A DNA stretch of 64,000 nt from Procambarus clarkii (lineage: Eukaryota; Arthropoda; Malacostraca; Decapoda; Cambaridae), in the NCBI RefSeq assembly GCF_040958095.1, contig NC_091185.1:19665218-19729217 (forward strand), given 5' to 3'. Shown here in pieces: positions 1 to 10,861 of this stretch. Position 1 is the stretch's first letter; every line of letters begins with the position of its first letter. Position numbers and translations under genes: made by a program. The notes under the pieces are model-generated. The model ran no database searches and was not told where the DNA came from. It saw only the letters and a program-made list of their open reading frames with translations.

Positions 1-1440
1 CACGCCTGACTAGGACCAGGAACATGAACGAGGTAAAGGGCGGCCAGGACCCTGTCCGACCTCCAAAATCCTCGCGCCCAAATGTCAACTAAAGACATAT
101 CGCCCAAAAAGCAGCAGCTAGAGTAGCAAATTAGCGAACGTCATGGATTCGAGGATAGACCGCAGGCTGGCTGGAATGAATAACCCTGCGGACGACCTGG
201 GAGACCAGAACCCACAAACAGTGGAGGGAAACAGAGAACTCGTAGCACATCCCCGGCCACAGAGGCCATGGTGCACGAATAATGGTGAAGAGCCGCAACC
301 GGACACAAAACATGATGCACCATCCGGCCAAACCAACCAAGCATCAACAACCCAACAGCCCTTACGGAAAGCCACTGTTCCATTCTTCGCCAGAAAAGAG
401 GGAGACTGCTGAAAATGAACAAACCTACCACCAGGACAAAGAGCAGAAAACCGTGCACGGGAAGAGAGCATGAAGCTTCCCAACCTGACCCCCAGAAGCT
501 AATGCCAACAGGAAAAAGAGCCTGAGAAAAACAATCCAGAACTGAAGGAGCCACAACAAACCAAGGAGAAGAGCACCCAGTCCAAAGACCAGGACAACTC
601 AGATGGTGCATGAGCAGGCTGAAGGTGCACAGTGCATAATGCTTGCAGAACGGAGCAGAAGTAACAACCCTCAGAATGCAAGCAAAAGCGGCTCTGCCAA
701 CACCACACGATTTGAGGCAACAGTATTCAGCATCAAAAGACGGTTTCTGAAAAAGTCAAGAGAAAGGACAAAACAACCAGATCCGAAATAGATGACAATC
801 TACGAAGGGAGAGAACCCGACAGAAAGAACACCAGGAAACTTCACACTGTCGCCGAGACGAAACTCGCAAGTGGGACACCATCTGTGAAGCCACCTGATC
901 ACCATGCAAGTGGTGATAAACCAGGCCAGAAAGACACAAAGAGCAGAGGAGACCACCGAACCAGCCACGTTCTATACTGGTCCAATCTGCTGAAAGAGGT
1001 GGAACTGCAGGAAACTTCGCGGGTTCGAACACTGAACAAGCAGCGTCTGAAACCAAAGCAGGGTCAGCCACCAAGGGGCCAACAGGACTACTCTCCTCTG
1101 GGACAGCTCTAAAAGAGCCAGAAGTCACTAAGAGACCAGCCCCAAAGAGCCAAGGACCGAAGAGAACCCACACGGGTCAGGCAAGGAACCACCGGAGTAC
1201 AGTCCAAATGGAGCCTGATCATCGAAACCCGAGCGACCCGCACCCTCTGAAGTGACAGCCAAACAGGCGCGAACTGTGTTGTGAGCCCTACTGAAGAACG
1301 GAGCCCACTGCTCCTGGCCGGCCTGGTGAGCACTGGTCACAAAGCCCCAGCCAAGAGACAAGGCATCCGTAAACACTTTGAGCGAGGGCTCAGGTAGGAG
1401 CCACGGCATTAAATGAAGCATTAAATGTGCAAAAACTAGA
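1..1440. other. Unrecognised A/C-rich sequence, no supported gene
   Basis: No frame here has recognisable domains, conserved motifs or paired splice sites. Open frames on both strands are short and compositionally biased. The minus strand reads Val/Ser/Leu/Gly-rich, like the tails of the LINE ORF1 pieces further on, so it may be an old retroelement ORF1, but no motif confirms this. Confidence 0.3.
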
Positions 1441-1534
1441 AGATAGAAAAAAAAAGAGGCGATATAATCACTACGTACAAAATAGTAACAGGAATCGATA
1501 AAATTGATAGGGAAGAATTTCTGAGACCCGGAAC

Positions 1535-1680
1535 GTTATTTATTTATTTATTTAATTTATTTATATTCAAGAAGGTACATTGGGTTTATGAGAGTACAGA
1601 GCATTAAAGTTTTTCATACATACATTCTTGTAAAGCCACTAGCACGCATAGTTTCGGGCAAATCCCTAAACTAACAGGTA
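1535..1680 (-). repeat. LINE/SINE-type 3' tail repeat (R2), minus copy
   Basis: An ATTT-type microsatellite (1540-1572) is followed by the motif TAAAGCCACTAGCACGCAT and TTTCGGGCAA. The same motif occurs near 14510, 39015, 54310 and 54450, in both orientations and next to AAAT-type tails. This is the signature of a dispersed retroposon 3' end with a microsatellite tail. The family name is not known to me. Confidence 0.6.
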
Positions 1681-1959
1681 ATTTTAGACAATTCACAGCA
1701 AAATTGACAAATGTTTACAGGTACATTTCAGCCTTACTATACAGGTACAGATAATTTTAAGTGGAATAATTACAGCAAACCGTCAAAAATGTTTACAGGA
1801 ACATTGCAAGAACTTTCGACACAAAAGCAGATTAGAATGCACAATAATGAAAGGATTACTAGGTACATTAGGACAACATTCCAGGGTTACACATTGGTTC
1901 ACTGAAGCAAAATGAGAATCATTTCAAGGAATAATGCAGCAGGATAATTACTCAATACA

Positions 1960-2760
1960 ACAACCATGATATCAGATGATACTGTTAATCACAACTACCT
2001 CTTACTTAAACTCCAGCATTATAGAATCCGAGGCCTTGCCCTAGACTATATCCGATCCCAACTTAGTGACATACACCAATGTGTAGCCATCAATGATACA
2101 ACCTCTTCCACTCTACCAATAACCGTTGGAGTGCCACAGGGCAGCATCTTGGAACCTCTTCTATTTCTTATATATATCAATGATCTGCCTAATGTTTCTA
2201 ATATTCTTAAACCTATATTGCTTGCTGGTGATACTACCCTCATCTATTCAGACCCCAACCCACATAAACTAAATAATGTTTTGAATAATGAATTAAAAAA
2301 AAAGTCCACTTATGGATGTCTACTAAAAAACTAACACTAAACATAGAAAAGACCTACTACATCTTACTTGGAAGCAAATCATCGAATGCAATTCAGCTAC
2401 AGATAGACAACATTAACATCAGTAATAAAAATGATGGCAAGTTTCTTGGCTTATTCCTAGACAACAGACTCAACTTCAGCACCCACATTCAACACATAAC
2501 TAAGAAAGTCTCTAAAACAGTTGGTATACTCACCAAAATCAGATATTATATTCCTAACTCTGCTCTCCTCTCTCTATATTATGCACTAATCTATCCCTAT
2601 CTTACTTATGGTATCTATGCGTGGGGGTCAACCACTGCAAAACACCTGAAGCCCATCATCACCTAGCAAAAAAATCTGCTTTCAGAATAATAACAAACTC
2701 TGCTTTCAGACAACACTCGGCTCCCTTGTTTAAATCTCTTAACATGCAAATAAAACCCTC
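1960..2760 (+). pseudogene. Decayed LINE reverse transcriptase fragment (CR1/L2-like)
   Basis: The plus strand encodes RT palm and thumb segments in two frames. The first (1966-2334) has the GVPQGSILEPLLFLIYINDLP block. The catalytic FADD block is degraded to LAGDTTLIYS, so the aspartate pair is lost. A second frame (2316-2666) continues with FLGLFLDNRL and the tail LSLYYALIYPYLTYG, and a third frame carries the last piece. At least two frameshifts and the damaged catalytic site mark it as dead. The residue pattern fits the Jockey/CR1/L2 group; the clade is inferred. Confidence 0.75.
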
Positions 2761-2807
2761 GGTTCTTGAGGCTGTGGTCTTGTTTGAAGGCATATTTGCC
2801 ACCGTTC

Positions 2808-2970
2808 ACTGTGCCTCTTTGAGGAGGCCAGGTTCTGGCTTATGGCCCCTTATAGGCCAATAGAACCATGCAACTGACAACACCTAATAGTATGACACAT
2901 TAGAAATAGTAACTTCAGCAAACCACTGGAGCTTGCCTAGAAATTGGTGTTTCATTACATTCAATGCTGG
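2808..2970 (+). repeat. Dispersed SINE-like repeat R1, copy 1
   Basis: Contains GGTTCTGGCTTATGGCCCC and ends with TTTCATTACATTCAATGC. Two other copies occur in the window: 5535-5698 on the same strand and 15185-15345 inverted. No clear A/B boxes were seen in the part available. It lies just upstream of the degraded exon at 3007; copy 2 has the same relation to the exon at 5777, so both may come from one ancestral intron. Confidence 0.65.
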
Positions 2971-3006
2971 ATTTTTTAACTAATATATTTCTAAATTATA
3001 TTACAG

Positions 3007-3123
3007 GAAAAAAGTATCAGCAAATGAAAAAGTTTCACCTTCAGCAAAATAGACTACAAACATCATCTTCTTCAACAAGTGACTTCAATTGAAGGTCTAC
3101 TTAAAATAAAAGAAGAACAAATT
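3007..3123 (+). pseudogene. Candidate degraded exon (117 nt, phase 0)
   Basis: A TATTACAG acceptor and a GTAAGT donor bracket 117 nt. In phase 0 it reads 39 codons with a single in-frame TGA at codon 7 (3025-3027). The remainder reads as an amphipathic, Gln/Lys/Leu-rich segment ending LLKIKEEQI. Its phase equals that of the coiled-coil exons at 6177 and 7438, so it could be an upstream exon of the same decaying gene. A chance open frame is possible. Confidence 0.25.
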
Positions 3124-3204
3124 GTAAGTATTTTCCTAAAATACTGTACCGTATTAGCTAGCTGATCCTGATTTCACTTGTAGAGTATATTATAGCAATT
3201 ATAT

Positions 3205-3335
3205 ACAATGGGGCCTCGACTTACGATGCTAATCCGTTCCCAGAGACGGATCGTAACTCGAAATATCGTAAGTCGAAGTGATTTTTCCCATAAGAAATAA
3301 AGGGAACTGAATTAATCCGTTCCCCACCCTCCAAA
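3205..3335. mobile_element. Putative Tc1/mariner- or Tigger-like DNA transposon remnant
   Basis: The sequence has CTCGACTTACGAT followed about 45 bp later by ATCGTAAGTCGAAG, an inverted pair. It continues TTTTTCCCATAAGAAATAAA. This arrangement resembles non-autonomous pogo/Tigger-type termini. Element ends and target duplication could not be fixed. Confidence 0.4.
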
Positions 3336-3384
3336 ATATTAACATACAAATACCGGGCCCAGGGAAAAGGGGTACACTGGGGAG

Positions 3385-3740
3385 GGGTTTGTTGAGGGTT
3401 GGGTGGAGGTCTGATACGGAAGAGCATGTGGTTGGTAGTGTTGATGATAGTATGGTGGTTGCTGTTGGTGTGGTATGTAGTGATGTGGTTGTGGCTGGTA
3501 GTGTGGTGGCAGTTGTTGTGGTGGTTGTTGTGAGTGTGGTGGTGGTTGTTGTGAGTGTGGTGGTGGTTGTTGTGGGTGTGGTTGACTGTGGTGGTGGTTG
3601 TAGTGGTAGTTGTGCTTGTGGGTGGTGTTCGTAGTGTGGTGGGTGTTGTGGGTAATATGCTGGGTGTTGGTAGTTTGGTGGTGGTTGTGGGTAGTATGGT
3701 GGTTGTTGGTGATTGTGGTTGCTGTGCTGATTGAGGATGG
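3385..3740. repeat. GTGGTT-rich minisatellite
   Basis: Imperfect GTGGTGGTTGTTGTGAGT-like repeats. The minus strand stays open because the repeat lacks stop codons, giving a His/Pro/Gln-rich frame (3339-3884) that begins at TTG and has no recognisable domain; I do not call it a gene. Confidence 0.8.
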
Positions 3741-4915
3741 AGTTAGTACTGTTTTCGGTGAACCAGACTGCACCAATCCCAGGGGCCCCACAGTTGCATC
3801 ATCCCCTGGAGTCTGTTGTTGGACGGGGGTAGATGTTCCATTGTTGGGGTCTACTTCCCCATCACTCCCTATGGCCACCCCCAATCATCGTGATATCTGT
3901 GGACCGAGAGCCCTCAACGAAATCCTGCTATTGTCCAGGGCTGCTGCCCCTTTGGCCCCCGGATCCGTTACTCCCGCCTGGGCGCTCCCTGGGCTCCCGA
4001 TGGGGTCACCTTGCCCCACTGTGGGGCCCGCTTGGGTTTTCTAAAGAGCTAACGCCTGCACCGCCCCCACAGTTCAGGGTTTGTTGCGGGTGCCCCCCCC
4101 CCCCTCAGGTAGTCTTGTTTTCTACCATGCCTTTACTTCTGAGAAGTGTGTACCTACAACCCGCACTTTCCTCGCTAATCCACACAAACTGACCCTACTG
4201 GGTATAGTATGCAAGGAGCTATCACAAGCTATCGCCTTTGAAATTTTAACACATTCCTAACTCGACAATTAAGCCCACTCTCGATAACCTCTCAAAGTAT
4301 TCCCGAACCTTTTACGTTAAAATTCTCAAGCATATATATCGGAACTATCCTTCATTCATACTTTTTCTTAACCGCGTTCCACAGCACCAGTGAGAACCAT
4401 CAATCACTTCGCCTATTGACAGGTGGTGACAGATGTCGGCGTCAGAATCTCGCTCCACCAATGAATGAAATTCTTTTGTCTTGTATCCTCGTCTCTCATT
4501 CGTAAAAGTAATAGGCAGACAGATAGAATACACAACCTGACTTGACTACCATTTATCACTGTGAAACAAGATACTGTACTGTATACAATGTCAAATAAAA
4601 TACATGTGCAATTATAAACCAAACAAAAAGGTCACATTAATTATTAGATGGCCGAAAATACTAGAATGAACTTGATAGAATGAAATTATTATTACTACAT
4701 TCCTTTAACACACACTATTGACTGTACCGCAATTGAAAAGAATTAAAGTGAGAATTTCTTGTCTCTAAATACGAGTCCGATATAAATCTTAATTGAATAA
4801 TTACCGAATTCTTGAAAATATTCTGAAATTATACAATTAATATTTCCGTGAAGGAACTACTCAGAATTTATTGTAAATCATTTAGTTTCTAAATTTTCTA
4901 AGGTTGCCATAATGT
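3741..4915. other. No supported gene
   Basis: A GC-rich patch (3741-4110, with a C-run near 4088) is followed by AT-rich sequence. No motif, splice pair or repeat boundary could be supported. Confidence 0.4.
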
Positions 4916-4919
4916 CCTC

Positions 4920-5500
4920 TCCTGAAGTCAGGTTTTTCAACTGCTTCAACCTACTTGTATTCTTCCAGATTATATCGCATTGCATACTTTATTCCCAAAA
5001 AGACATGGTCACTTTTACCCAAGGGAGGAAGGTACTGAATGTCAAATATTTCTTCCTCCTTCCTGGTAAATATCAAATCTAGCATGGAGGGAACGTCCCC
5101 TTCCCTCATCCTCGTAGCTTGTTTAACATGTTGATACAAGAATGTTTCCAGGATGTCTACAAATCTACAGGTCCAAAAATCTTCTGTTTTAGCTTCATAT
5201 GCTTCCCAGTCTATGGATTTAAAGTTGAAATCGCCAACTATAAACAGTCGTGATCTATCGTTATCCGCTCTCGCTATAATCTCTCTATTATTATGAGACC
5301 TTCCCGTTTATTATCTAGCGCCTCCATTGACCATGTGCTGCTTGGCGGTGGACTGTATGCATTTATGGTCGTTAGTTTATCATTCTCATGGATGATCTCT
5401 AGTGCTATTATGTCAACTTCTTGTGGCTGTGGTCTTTAGTTTTAACCATGCAGTCTTTTGGTTTGCCTCTTTCTGGGTTCCTTCCCCAGTTGGTGGCAAG
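4920..5500 (-). pseudogene. Decayed LINE endonuclease domain fragment
   Basis: The minus strand encodes parts of an apurinic-type endonuclease (exonuclease-endonuclease-phosphatase fold). FIVGDFNFKSIDW carries the catalytic GDFN block. Downstream are PSMLDLIFT and PPLGKSDHV, matching the D..L and SDH blocks of Jockey/CR1-group ORF2. Upstream, in another frame, is a TINAYSPPPSS-like segment, so at least one frameshift is present. No RT follows. Dead on arrival or truncated. Confidence 0.7.
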
Positions 5501-5534
5501 TATAAATAACTTTACATTGAAGTGTTCAAAGGCC

Positions 5535-5698
5535 ATCACTCGTTTTGCCTCTGAGACCTGGTTCTGGCTTGTAGCCCTCTGTAGACCAATAGAACTTTGA
5601 CTAATGGCACCGAGTAATATGGCACTGATCAGTGTATGATAGCTTCAGAGAGCCTCTGGGGCTCATCCAGAAACTGAAATTTCATTACATTCAACACT
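5535..5698 (+). repeat. Dispersed SINE-like repeat R1, copy 2
   Basis: Matches the copy at 2808 along most of its length: GGTTCTGGCTT, then AGACCAATAGAAC, ending TTTCATTACATTCAACAC. It sits in the presumed intron upstream of the exon at 5777. Confidence 0.65.
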
Positions 5699-5776
5699 TT
5701 TTTAATCTAGATTTTGCATAAGAGAAAATATTTCGGATTCATCTATTTCATTAATGGCCTTTTGCTCTCTCCATAG

Positions 5777-5992
5777 GACCACCAAAGATGATGTTCATGT
5801 TCCACATCAACCAGATGTGGAACATGTTCCACATCAACCACATCCACATCATATCACACCTTCAATAATAATTGAAGAAAAGGTGTGGCTCAAAGACGAT
5901 ATCACAGTCTTATTAAGTAAATATAAACAACTAGAGAAGGAAAATGAAGATCTAAAAGAAAAATTAAAAAATATGAGATGTAGTTAATAAAC
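5777..5992 (+). pseudogene. Candidate coiled-coil exon 1 (His/Pro-rich then leucine heptads)
   Basis: A CTCTCTCCATAG acceptor opens a frame with an imperfect HVPHQP repeat, then a charged helical segment with leucines at heptad spacing (LLSKYKQLEKENEDLKEKL). The end should match the 63-nt exons below (TTGAAGAAATGTGAG before GTATGTAG). Here one base is missing in the A-run and the donor GT is altered (ATGAGATGTAG), so the frame runs into TAA shortly after. By comparison with its duplicates this copy is frameshifted and donor-defective. Confidence 0.4.
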
Positions 5993-6176
5993 ATATTGTA
6001 GTCTCTAGAGTTGAATATTGTTGCAATCTAACAGCCCTATTCAAAGCTTGCTGACTTGATCCATTATTTGCTGACCTGATCCATCCTCCTGCTCTCTTGA
6101 CTCCATTGTCTCTGCTTGCTTTGTCTATACCCCATAACCCCAATTCACTGATCAAAGATTAAGAACCCTTTTGCAG

Positions 6177-6239
6177 GAGACAGAAGAGGAGAGCCAAAGA
6201 CGCATACGTAGTCTTCAGGAAAGATTGAAGAAATGTGAG
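6177..6239 (+). CDS. Candidate 63-nt coiled-coil exon, unit 2
   Basis: TTTTGCAG acceptor, 63 nt, GTATGTAG donor. In phase 0 it encodes 21 residues, exactly three heptads, rich in Glu/Arg with Leu at heptad positions (RIRSLQERLKKCE). The exon with about 190 bp of following intron recurs: 7438-7500 on this strand and 63704-63766 on the other. Conserved frame and splice sites between units argue for a real exon that was tandemly duplicated. The full gene was not found. Function unknown. Confidence 0.45.
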
Positions 6240-6412
6240 GTATGTAGTCATTAAACATATTGTAGTCTCTAGAGTGGAATATTGTTGCAAATTATCAACC
6301 CTTTTCAAAGCTGAAGTAATTGCCGACCTGGTCCGTCCTCCCACTCCCTTGACTCCAAAGTCTTTGCTTGCTTTGCCTATACCCCATAACCCCAATTCAC
6401 TGATCAAAGATT

Positions 6413-7414
6413 GTTACGGCCCTACTGGGGCATAACCGGGTTCTTTTCTGGTGTTATTAGAATTTGGGAATCCGGCCCCAAGTTAGTAGAGGCTTTCAAG
6501 GGATGTGTTACGTAACGCAAGTTAAATTAAAGGGGAAGGGATACAAATGCTCAAATTTATATATATAATCACCAACACTATAAATAAATATATAAACGGT
6601 CACACGGGGGTTATAAATACACAAATGCACAATGACTTGTCTTCCTCCGAAGACTCAGGATGCTCCACGGTGTTCACGATGAGCAGCCCTGGTTCTCTTC
6701 TTCGGCCCACGATGAATCCTCTTTGATTCTCTCGGCGAAGCTACCCTGGCCAGCCAAATAACAGTCCCATTGGCTGCTCCGTCGTGGAGGACTTCAACCA
6801 CAATCCAGCCTGTAGCTGGCAGGTTCCAATCAGCTCCACTTTGTAGGCCACTCCACGACCGATACTAGGGTTGCGAGCCCTAGGCAGGAGCCTCGTGTGA
6901 TTCCGCTGATCACTCTCCTCTCTCAGCACCACAGTGGCTAGTCTCTTCCACCAGCCAGCCCAGGATAAGGCGATTCCTGATACTGCCACGTCACAGGCAG
7001 GCTAACACTCTCAGCAGTGTTCGTCTGGGGGTGATTCACAGCTTCTTCAGCAAACTCATGGAGAGACCTTGGCTGCCTTGGGTAGACTGATCCATCGTCC
7101 ATTACAGCAGTCCCAGGTCGACTCTGTAATCAGACACGTCATTACTACTGGGACTAGGGAACCTCACTTACAGGCTTAGACACAAACGTCCACCTATCTA
7201 CTCCATAGATGGCGTTGCTGTCTAAGCGCCACCTCACCAGAGGTCAGCAGCGGCTGTGTTATGAGCTGATCAGGACGGGAATCCAGCACCTGTGGCCGGT
7301 ATATCCCGTCCTCACTAGATGGCGTCGTCCATTTGGAGGGGGTTTCGGGAGCGGACTCACAGATGGCGTTGTCGTCACTGCTCCGTGCTACGACGCTGGA
7401 CTCGGGTCCGTAAC
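6413..7414. mobile_element. 1.0-kb non-autonomous DNA transposon, 7-8 bp TSD
   Basis: Found by comparing duplicated introns: the element interrupts the sequence ATCAAAGATTAAGAACCC that is continuous in the sister unit at 6145. It begins GTTACGG and ends CCGTAAC, a 7-bp TIR, flanked by AAAGATT on both sides (CAAAGATT if the terminal C belongs to the duplication). Three AGATGGCGT motifs lie in its right third (7208, 7317, 7363), possible subterminal transposase sites. No transposase frame. An 8-bp duplication would suit hAT or P-type; the superfamily is not decided. Confidence 0.7.
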
Positions 7415-7437
7415 AAAGATTAAGAACCCTTTTGCAG

Positions 7438-7500
7438 GAGACAGAAGAGGAAAACCAAGAATATATACGTCATCTTCAGGAAAGATTAAGGAAATGTGAG
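7438..7500 (+). CDS. Candidate 63-nt coiled-coil exon, unit 3
   Basis: Same acceptor (TTTTGCAG), length and donor (GTATGTAG) as the exon at 6177, in phase 0. It differs by several substitutions that keep the frame and the heptad leucines (YIRHLQERLRKCE). Substitutions without indels, within an exon whose intron has drifted, suggest past selection on the coding frame. Confidence 0.45.
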
Positions 7501-8124
7501 GTATGTAGTTATTAAACATATTGTAGTCTCTAGAGTGGAATATTGTTGCAAACAACCTTATTTAAAGCTGGAGTAATTGCTGACATGATTCATCCTCCTG
7601 CTCCCTTGACTCCATTGTCTTTGCTTGCTTTGCCTATAACCCGTAACTCCTATTTCACTGATCCTGGTCTTACCCAGCAAACAATTTTAGGTTGCCACAA
7701 CATATCTGGAAAGTATTTGAAAGGATTGGAAACGTTTGTTTTATCGTATCAGATACGATATTGTGTGTGGACTTAAATAGGTTTCTACAACTTATAACCA
7801 AAACCTTCGTATCTAACACTAACTTGAGATGTTGTGGCAACTTTACAATCCTAACATGAGTCATTCATAATCCATTCATATACCAATATGAATCTCTTGT
7901 GAAAGGTTTGAGCCTATAATCTGAACCCTTTTCACATCTTTGTGTTTAAAGTTAAATTTCTTGAAATTAAATTATATTATTTTATATTATATTATTATTT
8001 TTATTATAGTTTATTTTATATTATATTATTATTTTCAATTTAAATATTAAAACCAATTTAAGGGTAAAAAAATCTAATAATTTATATGTCTTTTATTATT
8101 TACTAACAATTATAATTATTTACT

Positions 8125-10535
8125 AACGGAGAGAGGGAAGGCTGTACGGCGGAGAGTGGCGGCGGTGGCGGACAGTGGCGCGGTGGCGGAGAGTGGCGGC
8201 GGTGGCGGATAGTGGCGGCTGTGGCGGACAGTGGCGGCGGTGTGGACAGTGGCGGCGGTGTGGACAGTGGCGGCGGGCGGACAGTGGCGGCTGTGGCGGA
8301 CAGTGGCGGCTGTGGCGGACAGTGGCGGCAGGCGGACAGTGGCGGCGGTGGTGGACAGTGGCGGCGGGCGGACAGTGGTGGCGGTGGCGGACAGTGGTGG
8401 CGGACAGTGGTGGCGGTGGCGGACAGTGGCAGCGGGCGGACAGTGGTGGCGGTGGCGGACAGTGGCGGCGGTGGCGGACACTGGCGGCGGGCGGACAGTG
8501 GTGGCGGTGGCGGACAGTGGCGGCGGTGGCGGGCGGACAGTGGTAGTGGTGGCGGACAGTGGCGGCGGGTGGACAGTGTCGGCGGGTGGACAGTGGCAGC
8601 GGGCGGACAGTAGTGGCGGTGGCGGACAGTGGCGGCGGGCAGACAGTGGTGGCGGTGGCGGACAGTGGCGGCGGTGGCGGACACTGGCGGCTGTGTCTGG
8701 CGGTGGCGGACAGTGGCGGCGGTGGTGGCAGGCGGTAGTGGTGGGTGGTCGTGGGCGGTGGCGGGCGGTGGCAGGCGGCGGCGGCTGTGATGGGTGGTGG
8801 CGGCTGGTGGCGGTGGTGGTGGCGGTGATGGCGGCTGGTGGTGGTGGTGGTGGCGGCTGGTGGCGGTGATGGTGGCTGGTGGTGGGCGGTGGCGGCTGGT
8901 GGTGGCGGCTGTGATGGGTGGTGGTGGTGGTGGTGGTGGTGGGTGGTGGTGGCGGTGGTGATGGGTGGCGGCGGCTGTGGTGGGTGGTGGCAGTGGCGGC
9001 GGTGATGGCGGGTGGTGGTGGTGGGTGGTGGTGGCGGCTGTGGTGGTGGCGGGTGGTGGGTGGCGGCTGGTGGTGGTGGGTGGTGGCGGTGGCGGCTGGT
9101 GGTGGCGGGTGGCGGCTGGTGGTGGTGGGTGGTGGCGGTGGCGCCTGGTGGTGGCGGTGGCGCCTGGTGGTGGCGGCTGGTGGTGGGTGCTGGCGGTGGC
9201 GGCTGGTGGTGGCGGGTGGTGGTGGCAGGTGGCGGCTGGTGGTGGTTGGTGGTGGCGGCTAGTGGTGGGTGCTGGCGGTGGCGGCTGGTGGTGGTGGGTG
9301 GTGGCGGGTGGCGGCTGGTGGTGGTGGGTGACGGCTGGTGGTGGTGGGTGGTGGTGGCTGATGGTGGCGGCTGGTGGTGGCGGGAGGCGGTGGTGGGTGG
9401 CGGCTGGTGGCGGTGGCGTGGCGGCTGGTGGTGGCGGTGGCGGCTGGTGGCGGCGGGTGGCGGCTGGTGGTGGTGGCTGGTGGTGGCGGTGGTGGGTGGT
9501 GGCAGGTGGCGGCTGGTGGTGGTGGGTGGTGGTGGGTGGTGGCGGCAGTGGTGGGTGGTGGCGGCTGGTGGTGGTGGGTGGTTCTGGGTGGTGGTGAGTG
9601 GTGGCGGGTGGCGGCTGGTGGTGGTGGGTGGTGGTGGTGGGTGGTGGCGGCGGGTGGCGGCTGGTGGTGGTGGCGGGTGGTGGCAGGTGGTGGGTGGTGG
9701 CGGGTGGCGGCTGGTGGTGGGTGGCGGCTGGTGGTGGGTGGCGGCTGGTGGTGGGTGGTGGCGGGTGGCGGCTGGTGGTGGGTGGCGGCTGGTGGTGGGT
9801 GGTGGCGGGTGGCAGCTGGTGGTGGCTTGTGGCGGGTGGCGGCTGGTGGTGGGTGGTGGCGGGTGGCGGCTGGTGGTGGGTGGTTGTGGTGGCGGCTGGT
9901 GGTGGGTGGTGGTGGTGGCGGGTGGCGGCTGGTGGTGGGTGGCGGCTGGGGGCGGGTGGCGGCTGGTGGTGGGTGGTGGCGGGTGGCGGCTGGTGGTGGG
10001 TGGCGGCTGGTGGTGGGTGGTGGCGGGTGGCGGCTGGTGGTGGGTGGCGGCTGGTGGTGGGTGGCGGCTGGTGGTGGGTGGTGGCGGGTGGTGGCCGGTG
10101 GTTGGTGGTGGGTGGTGGCGGGTGGCGGCTGGTGGTGGGTGATGGCGGCTGGTGGTGGGTGGTGGCGGGTGGTGGCCGGTGGTTGGTGGTGGGTGCTGGC
10201 AGGTGGCGGCTGGTGGTGGGTGGTGGGTGGTGGCAGGTGGCGGCTGGTGGTGGGTGGTGGCGGCTGGTGGTGGGTGGTGGGTGGTGGCAGGTGGCGGCTG
10301 GTGGTGGGTGGTGGCGGCTGGTGGTGGGTGGTGGGTGGTGGTGGCGGCGGGTGGTGGTGGCGGGTGGTGGTGGCGGGTGGCGGTGGCGGGTGGCGGGTGG
10401 CGGCTGGTGGTGGTGGGTGGTGGTGGGTGATGGTGGTGGTGGGTGGTGGTGGGTGATGGTGGGTGGTAGTGGGTGGTGGTGGGTGGTGGTGGTGGCGGCG
10501 GGTGGCGGTGGGTGGCGGCTGGTGGCGGCCAGCTG
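8125..10535. repeat. 2.4-kb G-rich minisatellite (GGCGGACAGT then GGCGGCTGGTGGTGGGT)
   Basis: Left part (8160-8740): variants of GGCGGACAGTGGCGGCGGT. Right part (8740-10530): variants of GGTGGCGGCTGGTGGTGGGT. The strand asymmetry is extreme (almost no C-runs on plus), with dense GG/GGG runs, so G-quadruplex formation is likely on the plus strand. Long frames on both strands (up to 839 codons, Pro/His/Thr-rich or Gly/Trp/Val-rich) are by-products of the repeat lacking stops. Confidence 0.95.
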
Positions 10536-10861
10536 GGGCACACCCTTCACCACTGAAGATCTGAGCACAACTAACCATGTCTCTCTCACCACCAGAACAG
10601 TGTTGCCAGCTTGCGCTCTCAAAATGTTTCCTTCAAAGATTGTATATTATCTTTGAACAACAAGTTTGATTATCAAGGAAATAATGCATATATTATTGTC
10701 ACATTAATACTGTGCAATATCTTATTACATTCCTGCTAAATAATTATAATTTGAAACAGGACAAAAAATCCAACATATATATAAAAACCAACATTAGAGA
10801 TCACGAGGCCTAGGCCTCGCCTGTGACCACACATCCTGCCTCCCTGGCCTGCTACCCTCTC

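Larger units (their letters stand above)
5993..7672 (+). repeat. Tandem ~255-bp exon-intron units
   Basis: Each unit holds a coiled-coil exon followed by an intron beginning near AACATATTGTAGTCTCTAGAG. The intron contains an old LINE-derived stretch that reads SRVEYCC, similar to the LINE RT tail at 30290. Unit ends lie at about 5985, 6239 and 7500; removing the 1,002-bp insertion between units 2 and 3 restores a ~255-bp period. An inverted copy of the cluster lies at 63534-64000. Confidence 0.6.

Noticed and set aside
1..1440. Possible gene in the first 1.4 kb
   Set aside because: Only short overlapping frames in all six readings, no motif and no splice pair.
3339..3884. 181-codon minus frame with a non-repetitive start (DGEVDPNNGTSTPVQQQ)
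   Set aside because: Begins at TTG, most of it is the GTGGTT minisatellite, and no conserved motif or splice partner was found; kept only as a repeat.
8103..10656. Very long frames on both strands (up to 839 codons) rich in Pro/His/Thr or Gly/Trp/Val
   Set aside because: They lie entirely in a minisatellite whose repeat unit lacks stop codons in several frames; no domain, no splice or start context, and overlapping frames are equally long.
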